A program made the translations under genes and the position numbers. From Thermomicrobiales bacterium (GTDB lineage Bacteria > Chloroflexota > Chloroflexia > Thermomicrobiales > UBA6265), in assembly GCA_019637585.1 (NCBI GenBank), contig JAHBVL010000007.1, forward strand, positions 1 to 64,000: DNA of 64,000 nucleotides, in the 5' to 3' direction. This document shows, piece after piece, positions 1-9,262 of this stretch. The notes beneath the pieces were generated by a model, which worked only from the letters and a program-made list of their open reading frames with translations, had not been told where the DNA came from and made no database searches. Position 1 is the stretch's first letter. Each line of letters opens with the position of its first letter.

Positions 1-2
1 AT

Positions 3-1130
3 TCGTCTGATGCGAACCTGAAAACGCTGTCCCAGACGGCAAATTGCCGGAAGGGAGACGCGACGTTCGTGCTCAAACCGACGACTCCGGGAGATTTGGT
101 GTCGATCAAGTTCGTCACCGGAGCCGACGGTATCGCGCACCTGACGCTGCCGGCCGGAACCTACACCTTGACCGAGCTGGCCACTGGCGCGACAACGCAG
201 GTCGAGGTCTTCGTCAGCCAGCAGACCACCGTGGTCTACATGAACTACGAAGCACCGCCGCCACCGGCTCCGGCTGCGATCAATGTCTTCAAGTTCACCT
301 GCGATCCTGGATTCCAGGGACAGTTCTACCTGGACTTCATCAATGCGTGCGGCGGTACGGAGAACCTGACGAACAACGTGACCTTCCGAATCAGCGGCGC
401 GGCCAATGCGAGCCGGGTCACCGGAGACGCCGGCAAGCGAGGGCAGACGCGCTTCACCCAGCTGCCGTCGGGTCTCTATCTGCTGCGTGAGGACACGAAC
501 AACACGAGCGGCCAGACCTACATGTGGTGCGGCCTGAAACTCGAGAGCTACGAGTACGGCGCGATCGGCAATCAAATTGCCTTCCCGCTCCAGCTCGGGC
601 AGACGATGTACTGCGCCGCGTTCAATGTGCCGGATCAGGTCACCGATGCGACTGGCTCGATCGTGGTGCAGAAGTATGGCTGCGAATTGCCCCCGACCAA
701 GCGTCCGGCGAACTTCGACTGGTTTGCCGAGTGCAATCCGCAGACGACCGGCGTCAAGTTCGGACTCTCCGAGCTCGTCGATGGCGCCTACGTGCCACGC
801 CTGACCGGTGTGACGAATGTGAACGGTTTGCTCACCTTCAGCGGTCTCAAACCGGGTACCTACAAGCTGCAGGAGATCGGCGACGACTGGTGCCACGCCG
901 AATCCGATTCGGTGAATGCGACCGGCGACCTGATCGTCAAAGCGGGCAAGCGGTCGAACGTCTGGATCTTCAACTGCATCCCGACGGTCGGACCGCCGAA
1001 CACCGGAGCCGGCACAACGGCAGCCGCCGCTGCGTCGAACCTGCAGGGATCGGCGTTGCTCGTCTGGCCGGTCCTGGCGTTGCTCGGGCTTGCCGCACGG
1101 CGGCGGTGGCTGAGTAGCCCCGTAGCCTGA
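3..1130 (+). CDS. Cell-surface protein with prealbumin-like (SpaA/Cna-B) repeats, 5' truncated
   Basis: The reading frame is open to the window edge, so the true start lies upstream; the GTG at 69 is only the first internal start codon. The protein has repeated beta-sandwich-like segments with the SpaA/Cna-B signature, for example GLLTFSGLKPGTYKLQEI near the C-terminus and GIAHLTLPAGTYTLTEL near the beginning. Between them are paired cysteines (FKFTCDPGF, KYGCELPPT, DDWCHAE), suggesting disulfides outside the cell. The C-terminus has PPNTGAG, an Ala-rich spacer, one hydrophobic helix (LLVWPVLALLGLA) and an RRR tail. This is the layout of a sortase-type or simple membrane anchor, although the canonical LPxTG leucine is absent. 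It probably decorates the cell surface; the ligand is unknown. Confidence 0.8.
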   Translation, partial: SSDANLKTLSQTANCRKGDATFVLKPTTPGDLVSIKFVTGADGIAHLTLPAGTYTLTELATGATTQVEVFVSQQTTVVYMNYEAPPPPAPAAINVFKFTCDPGFQGQFYLDFINACGGTENLTNNVTFRISGAANASRVTGDAGKRGQTRFTQLPSGLYLLREDTNNTSGQTYMWCGLKLESYEYGAIGNQIAFPLQLGQTMYCAAFNVPDQVTDATGSIVVQKYGCELPPTKRPANFDWFAECNPQTTGVKFGLSELVDGAYVPRLTGVTNVNGLLTFSGLKPGTYKLQEIGDDWCHAESDSVNATGDLIVKAGKRSNVWIFNCIPTVGPPNTGAGTTAAAAASNLQGSALLVWPVLALLGLAARRRWLSSPVA

Positions 1131-1141
1131 TTTGTCCGGAT

Positions 1142-1169
1142 GCGCCCCTCTTCCCGTGAGGAGGGGCGC
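1142..1169 (+). terminator. Possible terminator hairpin after the surface protein
   Basis: GCGCCCCTC at 1142-1150 pairs with GAGGGGCGC at 1161-1169 across a 10-nt loop. It lies 11 nt after the stop of the surface-protein gene. Only a weak T run (TTCTGG) follows, so it may be a stabilising hairpin rather than an efficient terminator. Confidence 0.5.
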
Positions 1170-1279
1170 GTTCTGGCGCCAGGGTACGCCCGCGAGCCAA
1201 CCGGGGTACCATTGAGCGGTTGCGGAGCGTGCTGCGGCGGAGCCGTGGTATCAAAGAACAGATCGAAGGACTCGCACTG

Positions 1280-4200
1280 TTGAAACTGACTCGATCAGGA
1301 ACAGGACGACACTCGCGACTCTTTGCGGTCGCTGTTGTCCTGATGCTGCTGATGGGGGCGTCGCCCTTCGGGTCGATCACGCCGCAAGAGACCGCAGCTG
1401 CGCAGAGCGTCACTCCCCTGGCCGGGGATGTGATCATCCTCCTGAACAACCCAGGAATCGACCCAGAGGTTTTCGCCGCCGGATTCGGCGTCGATCCCGT
1501 CTTCACCTACAACAGCGCCGTTATCGGGTTTTCCGCCACACTCACTGAGGAAGCGGCCCGGCGCCTGGCGCAGTCGTCGGTCGTGCGAGGCATCTATCCA
1601 AACGCTCCGGTCTACGCGTCGGCGCAGGTTCTTCCCGCCGGCATCAACCGCGTGAACGCGGATCTCCATCCCGTCGCGTCGATCGACAACATCGACAACC
1701 CTGTCGCCGCATCGGTGGCGGTGCTGGACAGCGGTGTCACCCCGCAGGCCGATTTGAATGTGTCTGGGGTAGGCAAGGACTGCTATTCGCCGGATGTGTC
1801 GTCAAATGACTTCTTCGGTCATGGATCGCACGTAGCCGGCTCGATTGCGGCGAGGGACAACACCATCGGCGTGGTCGGCATCGCTCCCGGCGCCACCATC
1901 TATTCGGTGCGTGTGCTGGGTCCGACCGGGGGTGGGACGGTCGCCGGATTGATCTGCGGGCTGGACTGGGTTGCTGCCAACTCCAGTCTGGTCGATGTGG
2001 TGAACATGAGCATCACGACCGGGGCGTTGTCGGCGGCGGCATGCGGAACGAGCGGCGCCCACGCCCTGCATATCGCCATTTGCTCGGTTGTGAACACGCA
2101 CCAGATCCCCGTCGTCGTAGCCGCGGGCAACAGCGGCGTCCCGATTGCGGATGGATCGCTGGCAAGTTATCCGGAAGTCATCACGGTGTCGGCGTTTGCC
2201 GATTTCGACGGCAAACCGGGGGCCCTCGCGGCGACACCCTCTTACGATTGCGCAGCTGGCGAGTTCGACGACGTCTTCTATGAGTCGACGAACTTCGGAC
2301 CGGAAGTCGATATCACGGCTCCGGGCGTTTGCGTGGTTTCCACGAATCAGAACGGTGTGCTCGTCTTGCGGACCGGCACCAGCATGGCCACCGCTCACGT
2401 CACGGGCGCGCTGGCTCTCTACTACGCCATGAATCCGGGGGCGTCGGTCGCAGCGGCGCGCAGCTGGCTTTTCGGGTCGGCATCGGTTTCCCAGAGCGCC
2501 GCGGGCGTGACAGGCGATCCGGACGGATTTGCGGAACCTGTGCTGATGCTCGCTCCCGAAGCGAGCACCCCGACAGCAACCGCGACCATGACGGCGATCG
2601 CGACAGCCACGCACACGGCAACCTCCACGTCAACCAACACGCCGATACCGCCAACAGCGACCCACACGGCGACCAACACGCCAGTGCCGCCGACAGCCAC
2701 GCACACGGCGACCAACACACCGGTGCCACCAACGGCAACTCACACGGCGACCAACACGCCAGTGCCGCCGACAGCGACACACACCGCGACCAACACGCCA
2801 GTGCCGCCAACGGCGACACACACCGCGACCAATACACCAGTACCGCCAACTGCGACCCACACGGCGACCAATACACCGGTACCGCCAACCGCAACCCACA
2901 CGGCGACCAACACACCGGTGCCGCCAACGGCGACTCACACCGCGACCAACACGCCAGTACCGCCAACTGCGACCCACACCGCAACGAATACAGCGGCACC
3001 ACCAACCGCGACGCACACGGCGACCAACACGGCGGTGCCACCGACGGCCACGCACACGGCAACGAACACGTCCGTGCCACCAACCGCGACCCACACGGCA
3101 ACCAATACGGCGGTGCCACCGACAGCGACGCACACGGCGACCAACACGGCGGTGCCACCGACGGCCACGCACACGGCAACGAACACGGCTGTGCCACCAA
3201 CCGCGACGCATACGGCAACGAACACAGCGGTGCCGCCCACGGCCACGCATACGAACACGGCGGTGCCACCAACCGCGACCCACACGGCGACCAATACAGC
3301 AGTGCCGCCAACCGCAACGCATACCGCTACTGCCACCAGAACACCAACGGCAACGCGAACGCCCACGATCACACCGACGCCGCTCGGCGGTCTGCAGGCG
3401 GGTGATCTGGTCAGAACGACGGCCGCGCTGAACGTGCGGAGCGCTCCGGGCACCGGCAACCCATCGGTCGCCGTATTGCCGAATGGCGCGCAAGGCGTGC
3501 TTCTGAGCAATGGTGTCCAGAGCGGCTCGTATATCTGGTATCAGATCAGCGTCAGTGGTTATCCGGTGGGTTGGGTAGCAGGAACCTACCTGCAGAAGAT
3601 CGGCGTCGCCCCGCCGACAGCGACCGCAACCATCACCCGCACGCCAACGGTGACTCTGACCCCAACGCAGACCCGTACACCAGGCGCTGCCACCAACACG
3701 CCAACGATTCCGCCGGGTGGTTTCGCTCCGGGTGACGTCGTGCGGACAACTGCGGCTCTGACGGTGCGCTCTGCGCCCGGAACAGGGAGTCCATCGATCT
3801 CGGTGCTGCCCAACAACACGCAGGCAACGGTGCAGAGCTTTGGTGTGATCAATGGCTCGTACACCTGGTATCAGGTGAGTGCGTCCGGCTATCCAACCGG
3901 TTGGGTTGCGGGTACGTGGCTGACGAAGGTTGCAGCGCCCACGGCCACCGCCACGCGAACTCCGACGAGAACCGCCACGCCGAACACGGGATGGGCTGCG
4001 GGTACCCAGGTGCGGACGACCACAGCCGTCAACATGCGGACGAACCCCGGCACAGGAAATACCGTGATTGCCGTTGTCAGCACTGGCACGATATGTACAG
4101 TCGTCGCGGGTCCCTCGAATGCGTCGGGGTACACCTGGTATCGGTTGAACTGTCCTGGATTCGGTACCGGCTGGCTGGTGCGGAACTATCTGGTCGTCGT

Positions 4201-4768
4201 GACCTCTGCGGCGTCTGAAGCGGAGGAGGTCGGCGAGTCCGCGACTGAGACACCCACGATCGCCACCACACCAGCAGAAGCCCCGCCAGCTCCGACCAGT
4301 ACGGTCGACACACTCCAGTCTGTGACCGTGGCCGAGTCAACGGAGACCCCGGTCGCTCTATCGGTGCCCATAGAGCCGACGCCATATCCCGTTGTGCGGG
4401 TGCAGCGAACCGAGGGTTCGTCGAACGGGGCTGTGCTTGTCGACGACGATGTGACGACCGTCTGGAAAACGAACGGCGCGGAGTTTCCCCAGATCGCTTC
4501 TTTTGCGCTCGATCTCGACAAGGTCTTGCCGGTTGGCGAGTTGCGCTGGCTGCCAGACGAGGGTGGTGTCGAAGGGCGACTGCTGATTCAGATCTCCTCC
4601 GATGGCCAGAACTGGGTCGATCTCGATCTCGAACTGGCGACGCAGGATGTGGAGGGATGGACTGTCCTCCCCGTTGATGCTTCCGCCCGGTACATCCGCT
4701 TCGTCTTCCTCAACGAAGCCCAAACCGCCCAGCTCGGCGGGATCGCCGAACTGGAAGTGTGGGAGTAG
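1280..4768 (+). CDS. Secreted subtilisin-family (S8) serine protease with Thr-Pro repeat, three SH3b domains and a discoidin-like C-terminus
   Basis: An in-frame TTG at 1220 also exists. TTG 1280 is preferred because GAAGGA (1265-1270) sits 9 nt upstream and it gives a normal signal peptide (hydrophobic [14 protein letters not shown]). Numbering from 1280, the catalytic triad is Asp150 (VAVLDSGV), His181 (HGSHVAG) and Ser368 ([11 protein letters not shown]), with the oxyanion Asn in AAGNSG near 284. A linker of about 17 units of [13 protein letters not shown] follows, then three bacterial SH3 modules ([18 protein letters not shown] and related), then an F5/8-type sugar-binding-like domain (residues near 1030-1160, ending [10 protein letters not shown]). 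The layout suggests a protease tethered to or scanning the cell wall. Substrate unknown. Confidence 0.9.
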   Translation: MKLTRSGTGRHSRLFAVAVVLMLLMGASPFGSITPQETAAAQSVTPLAGDVIILLNNPGIDPEVFAAGFGVDPVFTYNSAVIGFSATLTEEAARRLAQSSVVRGIYPNAPVYASAQVLPAGINRVNADLHPVASIDNIDNPVAASVAVLDSGVTPQADLNVSGVGKDCYSPDVSSNDFFGHGSHVAGSIAARDNTIGVVGIAPGATIYSVRVLGPTGGGTVAGLICGLDWVAANSSLVDVVNMSITTGALSAAACGTSGAHALHIAICSVVNTHQIPVVVAAGNSGVPIADGSLASYPEVITVSAFADFDGKPGALAATPSYDCAAGEFDDVFYESTNFGPEVDITAPGVCVVSTNQNGVLVLRTGTSMATAHVTGALALYYAMNPGASVAAARSWLFGSASVSQSAAGVTGDPDGFAEPVLMLAPEASTPTATATMTAIATATHTATSTSTNTPIPPTATHTATNTPVPPTATHTATNTPVPPTATHTATNTPVPPTATHTATNTPVPPTATHTATNTPVPPTATHTATNTPVPPTATHTATNTPVPPTATHTATNTPVPPTATHTATNTAAPPTATHTATNTAVPPTATHTATNTSVPPTATHTATNTAVPPTATHTATNTAVPPTATHTATNTAVPPTATHTATNTAVPPTATHTNTAVPPTATHTATNTAVPPTATHTATATRTPTATRTPTITPTPLGGLQAGDLVRTTAALNVRSAPGTGNPSVAVLPNGAQGVLLSNGVQSGSYIWYQISVSGYPVGWVAGTYLQKIGVAPPTATATITRTPTVTLTPTQTRTPGAATNTPTIPPGGFAPGDVVRTTAALTVRSAPGTGSPSISVLPNNTQATVQSFGVINGSYTWYQVSASGYPTGWVAGTWLTKVAAPTATATRTPTRTATPNTGWAAGTQVRTTTAVNMRTNPGTGNTVIAVVSTGTICTVVAGPSNASGYTWYRLNCPGFGTGWLVRNYLVVVTSAASEAEEVGESATETPTIATTPAEAPPAPTSTVDTLQSVTVAESTETPVALSVPIEPTPYPVVRVQRTEGSSNGAVLVDDDVTTVWKTNGAEFPQIASFALDLDKVLPVGELRWLPDEGGVEGRLLIQISSDGQNWVDLDLELATQDVEGWTVLPVDASARYIRFVFLNEAQTAQLGGIAELEVWE
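2635..3325 (+). repeat. In-frame 39-bp tandem repeat encoding [13 protein letters not shown]
   Basis: About 17 consecutive 39-bp units encode a 13-residue Thr/Pro/Ala motif inside the S8 protease. The first eight or so units read NTPVPP, the later ones NTAVPP. One unit near 3245 is two codons short (THTNTAVPP). Third-codon positions differ between units, so the array is not a very recent expansion, although neighbouring units in 3000-3260 are nearly identical. The motif predicts an extended, probably O-glycosylated spacer between the catalytic and SH3 domains. Confidence 0.9.
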
Positions 4769-4775
4769 GGGGCAT

Positions 4776-4830
4776 TTGACCTCCTGCCGACGTTGCGCTA
4801 AACTGATTCCAGTTTAGAACATGCATTCTA
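4776..4830 (+). promoter_or_regulatory. recA promoter with overlapping palindromic operators
   Basis: TTGACC (4776-4781) and TAAACT (4799-4804) are separated by 17 bp, a good housekeeping-sigma promoter giving a start near 4811. Two palindromes overlap its downstream part. The first is the perfect AAACTG-ATTC-CAGTTT at 4800-4815. The second is GAAC-ATGC-ATTC at 4817-4828, embedded in TAGAA...TTCTA, which differs by one base from the GAAC-N4-GTTC SOS box of Gram-positive LexA. Position over the -10 and +1 fits LexA-type repression of recA. Which palindrome is the operator is inference. Confidence 0.65.
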
Positions 4831-4891
4831 TTCCGGTGGGTGAGACTCCCGGAAAACCGCTTCCAAATGAACCGAATGAGGGAATTGACAG

Positions 4892-5956
4892 ATGGCTGGA
4901 ACTGAACGAGAGCGCGCGATAGATCTGGCCATCTCCCAGATCGAGCGCCAGTTTGGCAAGGGCGCGATCATGAAGCTCGGCGAAACGCACGAGCGGCAGG
5001 TCGAGGCGATTTCGACGGGCAGCATCTCGCTCGATATGGCGCTGGGCATTGGCGGTATTCCACGCGGCCGCATCACGGAGATTTACGGACCGGAATCGTC
5101 GGGTAAAACGACGCTGGCGCTCCATGTGATCTCCGAAGCCCAGCAGCTTGGTGGGGTAGCGGCCTATATCGACGCCGAGCATGCGCTCGATCCCGGATAT
5201 GCCGAGCGGCTCGGGGTCAATCTGGAAGAGCTCCTCATCTCCCAGCCAGATACCGGTGAACAGGCGCTGGAGATCGTCGAAACCCTGGTCCGGTCCGGAG
5301 CGCTCGATGTGATCGTCATCGACTCTGTGGCGGCGCTGGTGCCCAAAGCGGAAATCGATGGGGATATGGGTGATTCGCACGTCGGTTTGCAGGCCCGCCT
5401 GATGAGTCAGGCGCTGCGCAAGCTGACCGGTGCGATCAGCCGCAGCAAAACAGCCGTGATCTTCATCAACCAGCTTCGTTCCAAGATCGGCGTGATGTTC
5501 GGCAATCCGGAAACGACGACCGGCGGCAATGCCCTCAAGTTCTATGCATCGACCCGGCTCGACATCCGCCGGATCGAAACGATCAAGAGTGGTCAGGACT
5601 CGGTCGGTTCGCGGGTTCGCGTCAAGGTGGTCAAAAACAAGGTGGCGCCGCCATTCCGGCAGGCTGAGTTCGACATCATGTACAACGAGGGCATCTCCAT
5701 CAGTGGCTCGGTGCTCGACGTGGCGACCGATCTCGAAATCGTCCGGAAACAGGGAGCCTGGTTCTACTTCGGCGAAGACCGGCTCGGACAGGGACGGGAA
5801 AATGCCAAGGAATTCCTGAAGCACAACCCAGATCTGCTCGATGAGATTCGCGACCGGATCAAAGCGACCTCACCTGAGTTGAGCGGGGGCGAGCTGCCCG
5901 GCGAGGATCTGGTCGTGTCAGCCACCGCCGCGAATGGCACCGCCGCCGAGTTTTAG
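4892..5956 (+). CDS. recA: DNA recombinase RecA
   Basis: This is a full-length RecA of 354 residues, typical for the family. It binds single-stranded DNA, drives strand exchange with ATP and triggers LexA self-cleavage. Walker A is GPESSGKTT at 66-74; the RecA signature [14 protein letters not shown] is present, as is the [18 protein letters not shown] entry to the core. The ATG is preceded by GAGGGA (4878-4883) with an 8-nt spacing. It is monocistronic here: nothing follows on this strand for several kb and it has its own promoter with palindromes that look like an SOS operator. The long minus-strand open frame across it is only a shadow. Confidence 0.98.
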   Translation: MAGTERERAIDLAISQIERQFGKGAIMKLGETHERQVEAISTGSISLDMALGIGGIPRGRITEIYGPESSGKTTLALHVISEAQQLGGVAAYIDAEHALDPGYAERLGVNLEELLISQPDTGEQALEIVETLVRSGALDVIVIDSVAALVPKAEIDGDMGDSHVGLQARLMSQALRKLTGAISRSKTAVIFINQLRSKIGVMFGNPETTTGGNALKFYASTRLDIRRIETIKSGQDSVGSRVRVKVVKNKVAPPFRQAEFDIMYNEGISISGSVLDVATDLEIVRKQGAWFYFGEDRLGQGRENAKEFLKHNPDLLDEIRDRIKATSPELSGGELPGEDLVVSATAANGTAAEF

Positions 5957-6265
5957 CCGGAAGCTGGTTTGCGCATTTGTGTAGCGGCGGGGCTTGCCTC
6001 GCCCGTCGTTGGCGAGGTGTAACGTCGCGAATGAGCGGGCCCCTCCGGCAACGTCATCATGCCGACCGGGCCACCTTCAATGGTCATCCCGACCGGAGCG
6101 AAGCAGAGTGGAGGGACCTCTCCGTCGAGTCTGGCAACGCGGCAGAGCAGCTGGTGGCCAGGCGCGAAAGAGAGGTCCCTCGACCTTGCTCGGGATGACG
6201 GTTGTTTCGCTGCTGTAGAAGTCCCCGAACGACGGACGTGGGCAATAGCGCCATAAATGGCGAGG
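5957..6265. repeat. Intergenic region with hairpin repeat copy H1 and CGCCAT palindrome
   Basis: No gene is supported between recA and the next minus-strand gene. Positions 6083-6199 hold one copy (H1) of a dispersed hairpin repeat: the left arm begins GTCATCCCGACCGGAGC and the right arm ends GCTCGGGATGAC, with a second paired block GGAGGGACCTCTC / GAGAGGTCCCTC. At 6249-6262 lies the perfect palindrome CGCCAT-AA-ATGGCG, followed by AGGTTACGCG; it recurs near 51.4, 51.7 and 60.5 kb. Short open frames here are translations of the repeat. Confidence 0.8.
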
Positions 6266-6958
6266 TTACGCGTCGTTTTGGTGGCGCGTTGGCGCGGTCG
6301 CGGCGATGTCGTCGATCAGCCAGATCAGGTTGCGGTCGTCGTAGACGAAGTCGATGCGTTCGTCTGGCCGGCCTTCACCCTCGGATGGTGCATAGCGCAC
6401 GACGGCTGACGCCCGGTGAGGCGGGTCGATGGTGATCTCGGCGATGTCGCCGATCGCCATTGGCGGATCGGCGGGCCGGGGTTCGCCACGCAGGAGGCGT
6501 TCGAACTCGCCGGCGTCGAGCCCCAGCGCCTGTTGATGGCGACCAAGAAGCTCCGGCGTATAGAGTGAGAACCCCAGGCGAAGATCGCCCCGGTTGGCGG
6601 CGTCCACCATCCGCTCGATCGTGGCGCGGACTCCCTCTGCGGCGCCGTGCGACTGTCCGGCCACCGCTTGCCGGTACCAGGCTGGAACCGCAGCCGGATC
6701 CGCCTGCCGGGCTGCCTGTCGTGATCCGGGTGAGCGTTCCGGTGGGTGGCTGATGGGATGGAGAGAGGCGTCGCCCGTCTGGATTCCGGCGCGGCCGGCG
6801 AGATCGTCCTGGATAGCGTGCGTTCCCGGTTGCAGCATGTCGCGCAGGAGCAATCCGGCTGTTGTCGCCAGCATCACGACGAAAAGGGCAAAGAGCGCTA
6901 CGGTCACGGAGTCGTAACCGTCCGCAGACTCAGTCACCTGCAAGAGCGCCGGTACCAT
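6266..6958 (-). CDS. Membrane-anchored protein of unknown function, NTF2-like C-terminal region
   Basis: About 230 residues. One N-terminal membrane helix (VALFALFVVMLATTAGLLL) is followed by a Pro/Arg-rich linker and a soluble C-terminal half (from about residue 115). The pattern there, a helix with MVDAANRGDLRLGFSLYTPELLG, then strands AVVRYAPSE and IDFVYDDRNLIWLID, resembles a SnoaL/NTF2-like fold. No catalytic residues can be assigned. ATG at 6958 is chosen; an in-frame TTG at 6982 would add eight residues and neither has a clear Shine-Dalgarno. The C-terminal domain is probably outside the membrane. Confidence 0.7.
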   Translation of the reverse strand: MVPALLQVTESADGYDSVTVALFALFVVMLATTAGLLLRDMLQPGTHAIQDDLAGRAGIQTGDASLHPISHPPERSPGSRQAARQADPAAVPAWYRQAVAGQSHGAAEGVRATIERMVDAANRGDLRLGFSLYTPELLGRHQQALGLDAGEFERLLRGEPRPADPPMAIGDIAEITIDPPHRASAVVRYAPSEGEGRPDERIDFVYDDRNLIWLIDDIAATAPTRHQNDA

Positions 6959-7192
6959 ATCGATCCGATTCAGATTGCCCAAACACCGGGAGCAAGGCTG
7001 GCGCGGTTATCGTGCCCAGCGCATGCTCCTGGTGCTGCCCCAGATCCCATTCCCGCAGCAGAATCTACTCGATTCACCGCCGGAAAAGCGCCGTCGCCAG
7101 GACAACCCGTTCATTAATGTGACCAAAGTACCAACCGGTCCAGCGGTCGAGGCAATAGCAGAGGCGGGATGCTCCGATGCTGGCGCGCGGCG

Positions 7193-9127
7193 TTAGCCCA
7201 GGTTCCTGATCTCGACTGCTTCGATCTCTCCCGCGGGTTCGAACCCGAGGACCTTTCCATAGAAGTAGAGCTCGGCTTCGAGCGCCCGCTTGATGTTCTG
7301 TGATTGCCGGAACCCGTGCTGTTCACCTTCGAACAAGAGCATGGCCACCGGGATGCCCTTGCGGTCGACCGCCTCGAACATCATCTCGGCCTGGTTCGGC
7401 GGCACGACCTTATCCTCGAGCCCCTGAAGGAGGATCAGCGGGCTGGAGAGCATATCGATGTGCTGAATGGGGGAACGCTCGTCGTAGACGCTCTTCTGCT
7501 CGGGATAGGGCGCCACCAGATCGTCGAGATAGCGCGACTCGAACTTGTGGGTGTCGAGCACCATGGCTTCGAGATCGCTGATGCCGTAGTTGCTTGCCCC
7601 GGCCCGGAAGTCATCCCGAAAGGTGAGCGCGGCCAGCGTGGTGTAGCCACTGGCGCTCCAGCCGTGGATCAGGAGGCGGTCGGGATCGACCAGTCCTTCA
7701 TCCGCCAGATACCTGGCGCCGTACACACAATCGTCCACATCGTAGACGCCCCAGGTGCCATCGAGGGCATCGCGATAGGCCCGGCCATAGCCCGTGCTGC
7801 CGCGATAGTTGACATCGAGCACCGCGAAACCGCGGCTGGTCCAGAATTGGATGTTGATCTCGAGGCCGGTGCTGGTCGAGCCTGTCGGCCCGCCATGGCT
7901 CTCCACGATCAGCGGCGGCAGTTCTCCCGCCGGCGCGGTGAAATCCCTGTTCTGGGGTGGATAGAAGAAGCCGTGGGCAACCTGGTTGTCGGAGGTTGGA
8001 TAGGTGATGGCGCCAGGAACCGACAGGTAGTCGCGGTCGATGTCGATATCGATCGAGTGTCGCAGAATCGCGACCTGTCTGGTTGCCAGATCGAGTGAGA
8101 CGACGGTGTTTGCCTCCCGGGGGGATGCCACGATCGCCAGCGCCATGCCGTTGCATGCGACAACCCTGGCGATCTCGGTCGAGGGAAGCGTGATCGGTGT
8201 TCGTTCACCGGTCTTCGGGTCGAGCAATATCAGGGCGTCGACGCCGTTCGAGGCGGTCCGGACCAACAGCGTGCCATCGGTGTCGACGGCATAGGTGGAC
8301 GCGCCCAGGTTCCATCCCGGCGCTCCATACTCGACATCCTCGGGCGTGAGATTCGTGTCCTCGCTGCCGGCGCGACGGTAGAGATTCCACCAGCCGGTTC
8401 GGTCGGAAACGAAGTAGACGTCCCCTTCTGGCGACCATTCAGGTTGAAAGATCGACTCCTTTTCGGTCCCGGCGATCCTGGTGCGATCGACGATCTCCCC
8501 AGCATCATCGAACCGGCCGGTCCAGAGCTCCGTTTCGTCCCAGGGCATGTTCGGGTGATGCCACTCCAGCCAAAGGAGGCGATCGCCATCCGGACTCACC
8601 CGCGGATTGGAGTAGAAATCGGCTCCCTCGATGAGGATGCGCGACTCTCCGGCTCCGTCGCCCGACAGAGCAATCGCGGCGATGGAGTTCTTCGGCTCCG
8701 ACCCGCCATCGAGTGTGTCTTCCCGCACCGCGATCAACCGGCTGCGCTGCCGGTCGAGGGCGAAATCGCCATGCCGAACGTCGTCGATCGTCGTCAGCGG
8801 TTCAGGTGTGTTGCCGGCAGTTGTCCGGTAGACGCGCTGGTCGGCATAGTTGGTGAAATAGATCACCCCGTCGAACACGGCAAACGCCGCACCACCGTAT
8901 TCATGGATGCGGTCGCGGGCGTTGTAGGGCGCGGGAATCATCGTCTCGTGATCGCCGTTCTCCGAGCGCTTGACGATGGCGTACCGCCCTTTTTCCACTG
9001 GGCGGGATTCCGACCAGTAGAGGTCCTTGCCATCGATGCACAGGTCCACCAACCGGATTCGATGGCCTGCGATCAGATCGGCACTGATCGGCGATTCCCA
9101 GGTTCCGTAGGGGCGTTCGGTCGTCAT
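7193..9127 (-). CDS. S9-family (prolyl oligopeptidase-like) serine peptidase
   Basis: 644 residues from an ATG with AAAGGA 6 nt upstream; the frame stays open to a GTG at 9409, but that part has no domain character and crosses the divergent gene. The N-terminal two thirds is a beta-propeller with repeated strand motifs (PEWSPEGDVYFVSD, RVSPDGDRLLWLEW). The C-terminal third is an alpha/beta hydrolase: HGG oxyanion motif in IVESHGGPTG, nucleophile Ser491 in IHGWSASGYTT, acid in GLEDKVVPPNQ and histidine in EGEQHGFRQS. The nucleophile elbow reads GWSAS rather than the usual GGSAG. Likely a cytoplasmic oligopeptidase/aminopeptidase; no signal peptide. Confidence 0.9.
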   Translation of the reverse strand: MTTERPYGTWESPISADLIAGHRIRLVDLCIDGKDLYWSESRPVEKGRYAIVKRSENGDHETMIPAPYNARDRIHEYGGAAFAVFDGVIYFTNYADQRVYRTTAGNTPEPLTTIDDVRHGDFALDRQRSRLIAVREDTLDGGSEPKNSIAAIALSGDGAGESRILIEGADFYSNPRVSPDGDRLLWLEWHHPNMPWDETELWTGRFDDAGEIVDRTRIAGTEKESIFQPEWSPEGDVYFVSDRTGWWNLYRRAGSEDTNLTPEDVEYGAPGWNLGASTYAVDTDGTLLVRTASNGVDALILLDPKTGERTPITLPSTEIARVVACNGMALAIVASPREANTVVSLDLATRQVAILRHSIDIDIDRDYLSVPGAITYPTSDNQVAHGFFYPPQNRDFTAPAGELPPLIVESHGGPTGSTSTGLEINIQFWTSRGFAVLDVNYRGSTGYGRAYRDALDGTWGVYDVDDCVYGARYLADEGLVDPDRLLIHGWSASGYTTLAALTFRDDFRAGASNYGISDLEAMVLDTHKFESRYLDDLVAPYPEQKSVYDERSPIQHIDMLSSPLILLQGLEDKVVPPNQAEMMFEAVDRKGIPVAMLLFEGEQHGFRQSQNIKRALEAELYFYGKVLGFEPAGEIEAVEIRNLG

Positions 9128-9211
9128 CGTTTGTCCTTTTCTCTCACGGTCTGCCCTCCTGTTGGCGCAGAGAGTAGCCTGATCGTGGTGGTGCCGTCTT
9201 GCCGGACTCCG

Positions 9212-9217
9212 TACAAT
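9212..9217 (+). promoter_or_regulatory. Candidate -10 element for the 9263 gene
   Basis: TACAAT at 9212-9217 lies 45 nt upstream of the GTG start at 9263, in the 135-bp divergent gap to the S9 peptidase gene. The -35 position 17 bp upstream (TGGTGC) is poor, so this is a tentative assignment based mainly on the -10. Confidence 0.35.
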
Positions 9218-9262
9218 CGTGCCAGCCAACGGCTGTGACCATAGCAGGACAGGTATCCACTC

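Noticed and set aside
2400-3510. Long minus-strand open frames across the Thr/Pro repeat
   Set aside because: They are the reverse translation of the 39-bp repeat with extreme composition (runs of Cys/Ser/Pro or Arg/Trp); the plus-strand frame has a full protease architecture.
5977-6256. Short plus-strand frames downstream of recA
   Set aside because: Overlapping frames of hairpin repeat H1, repeated at other loci in different frames.
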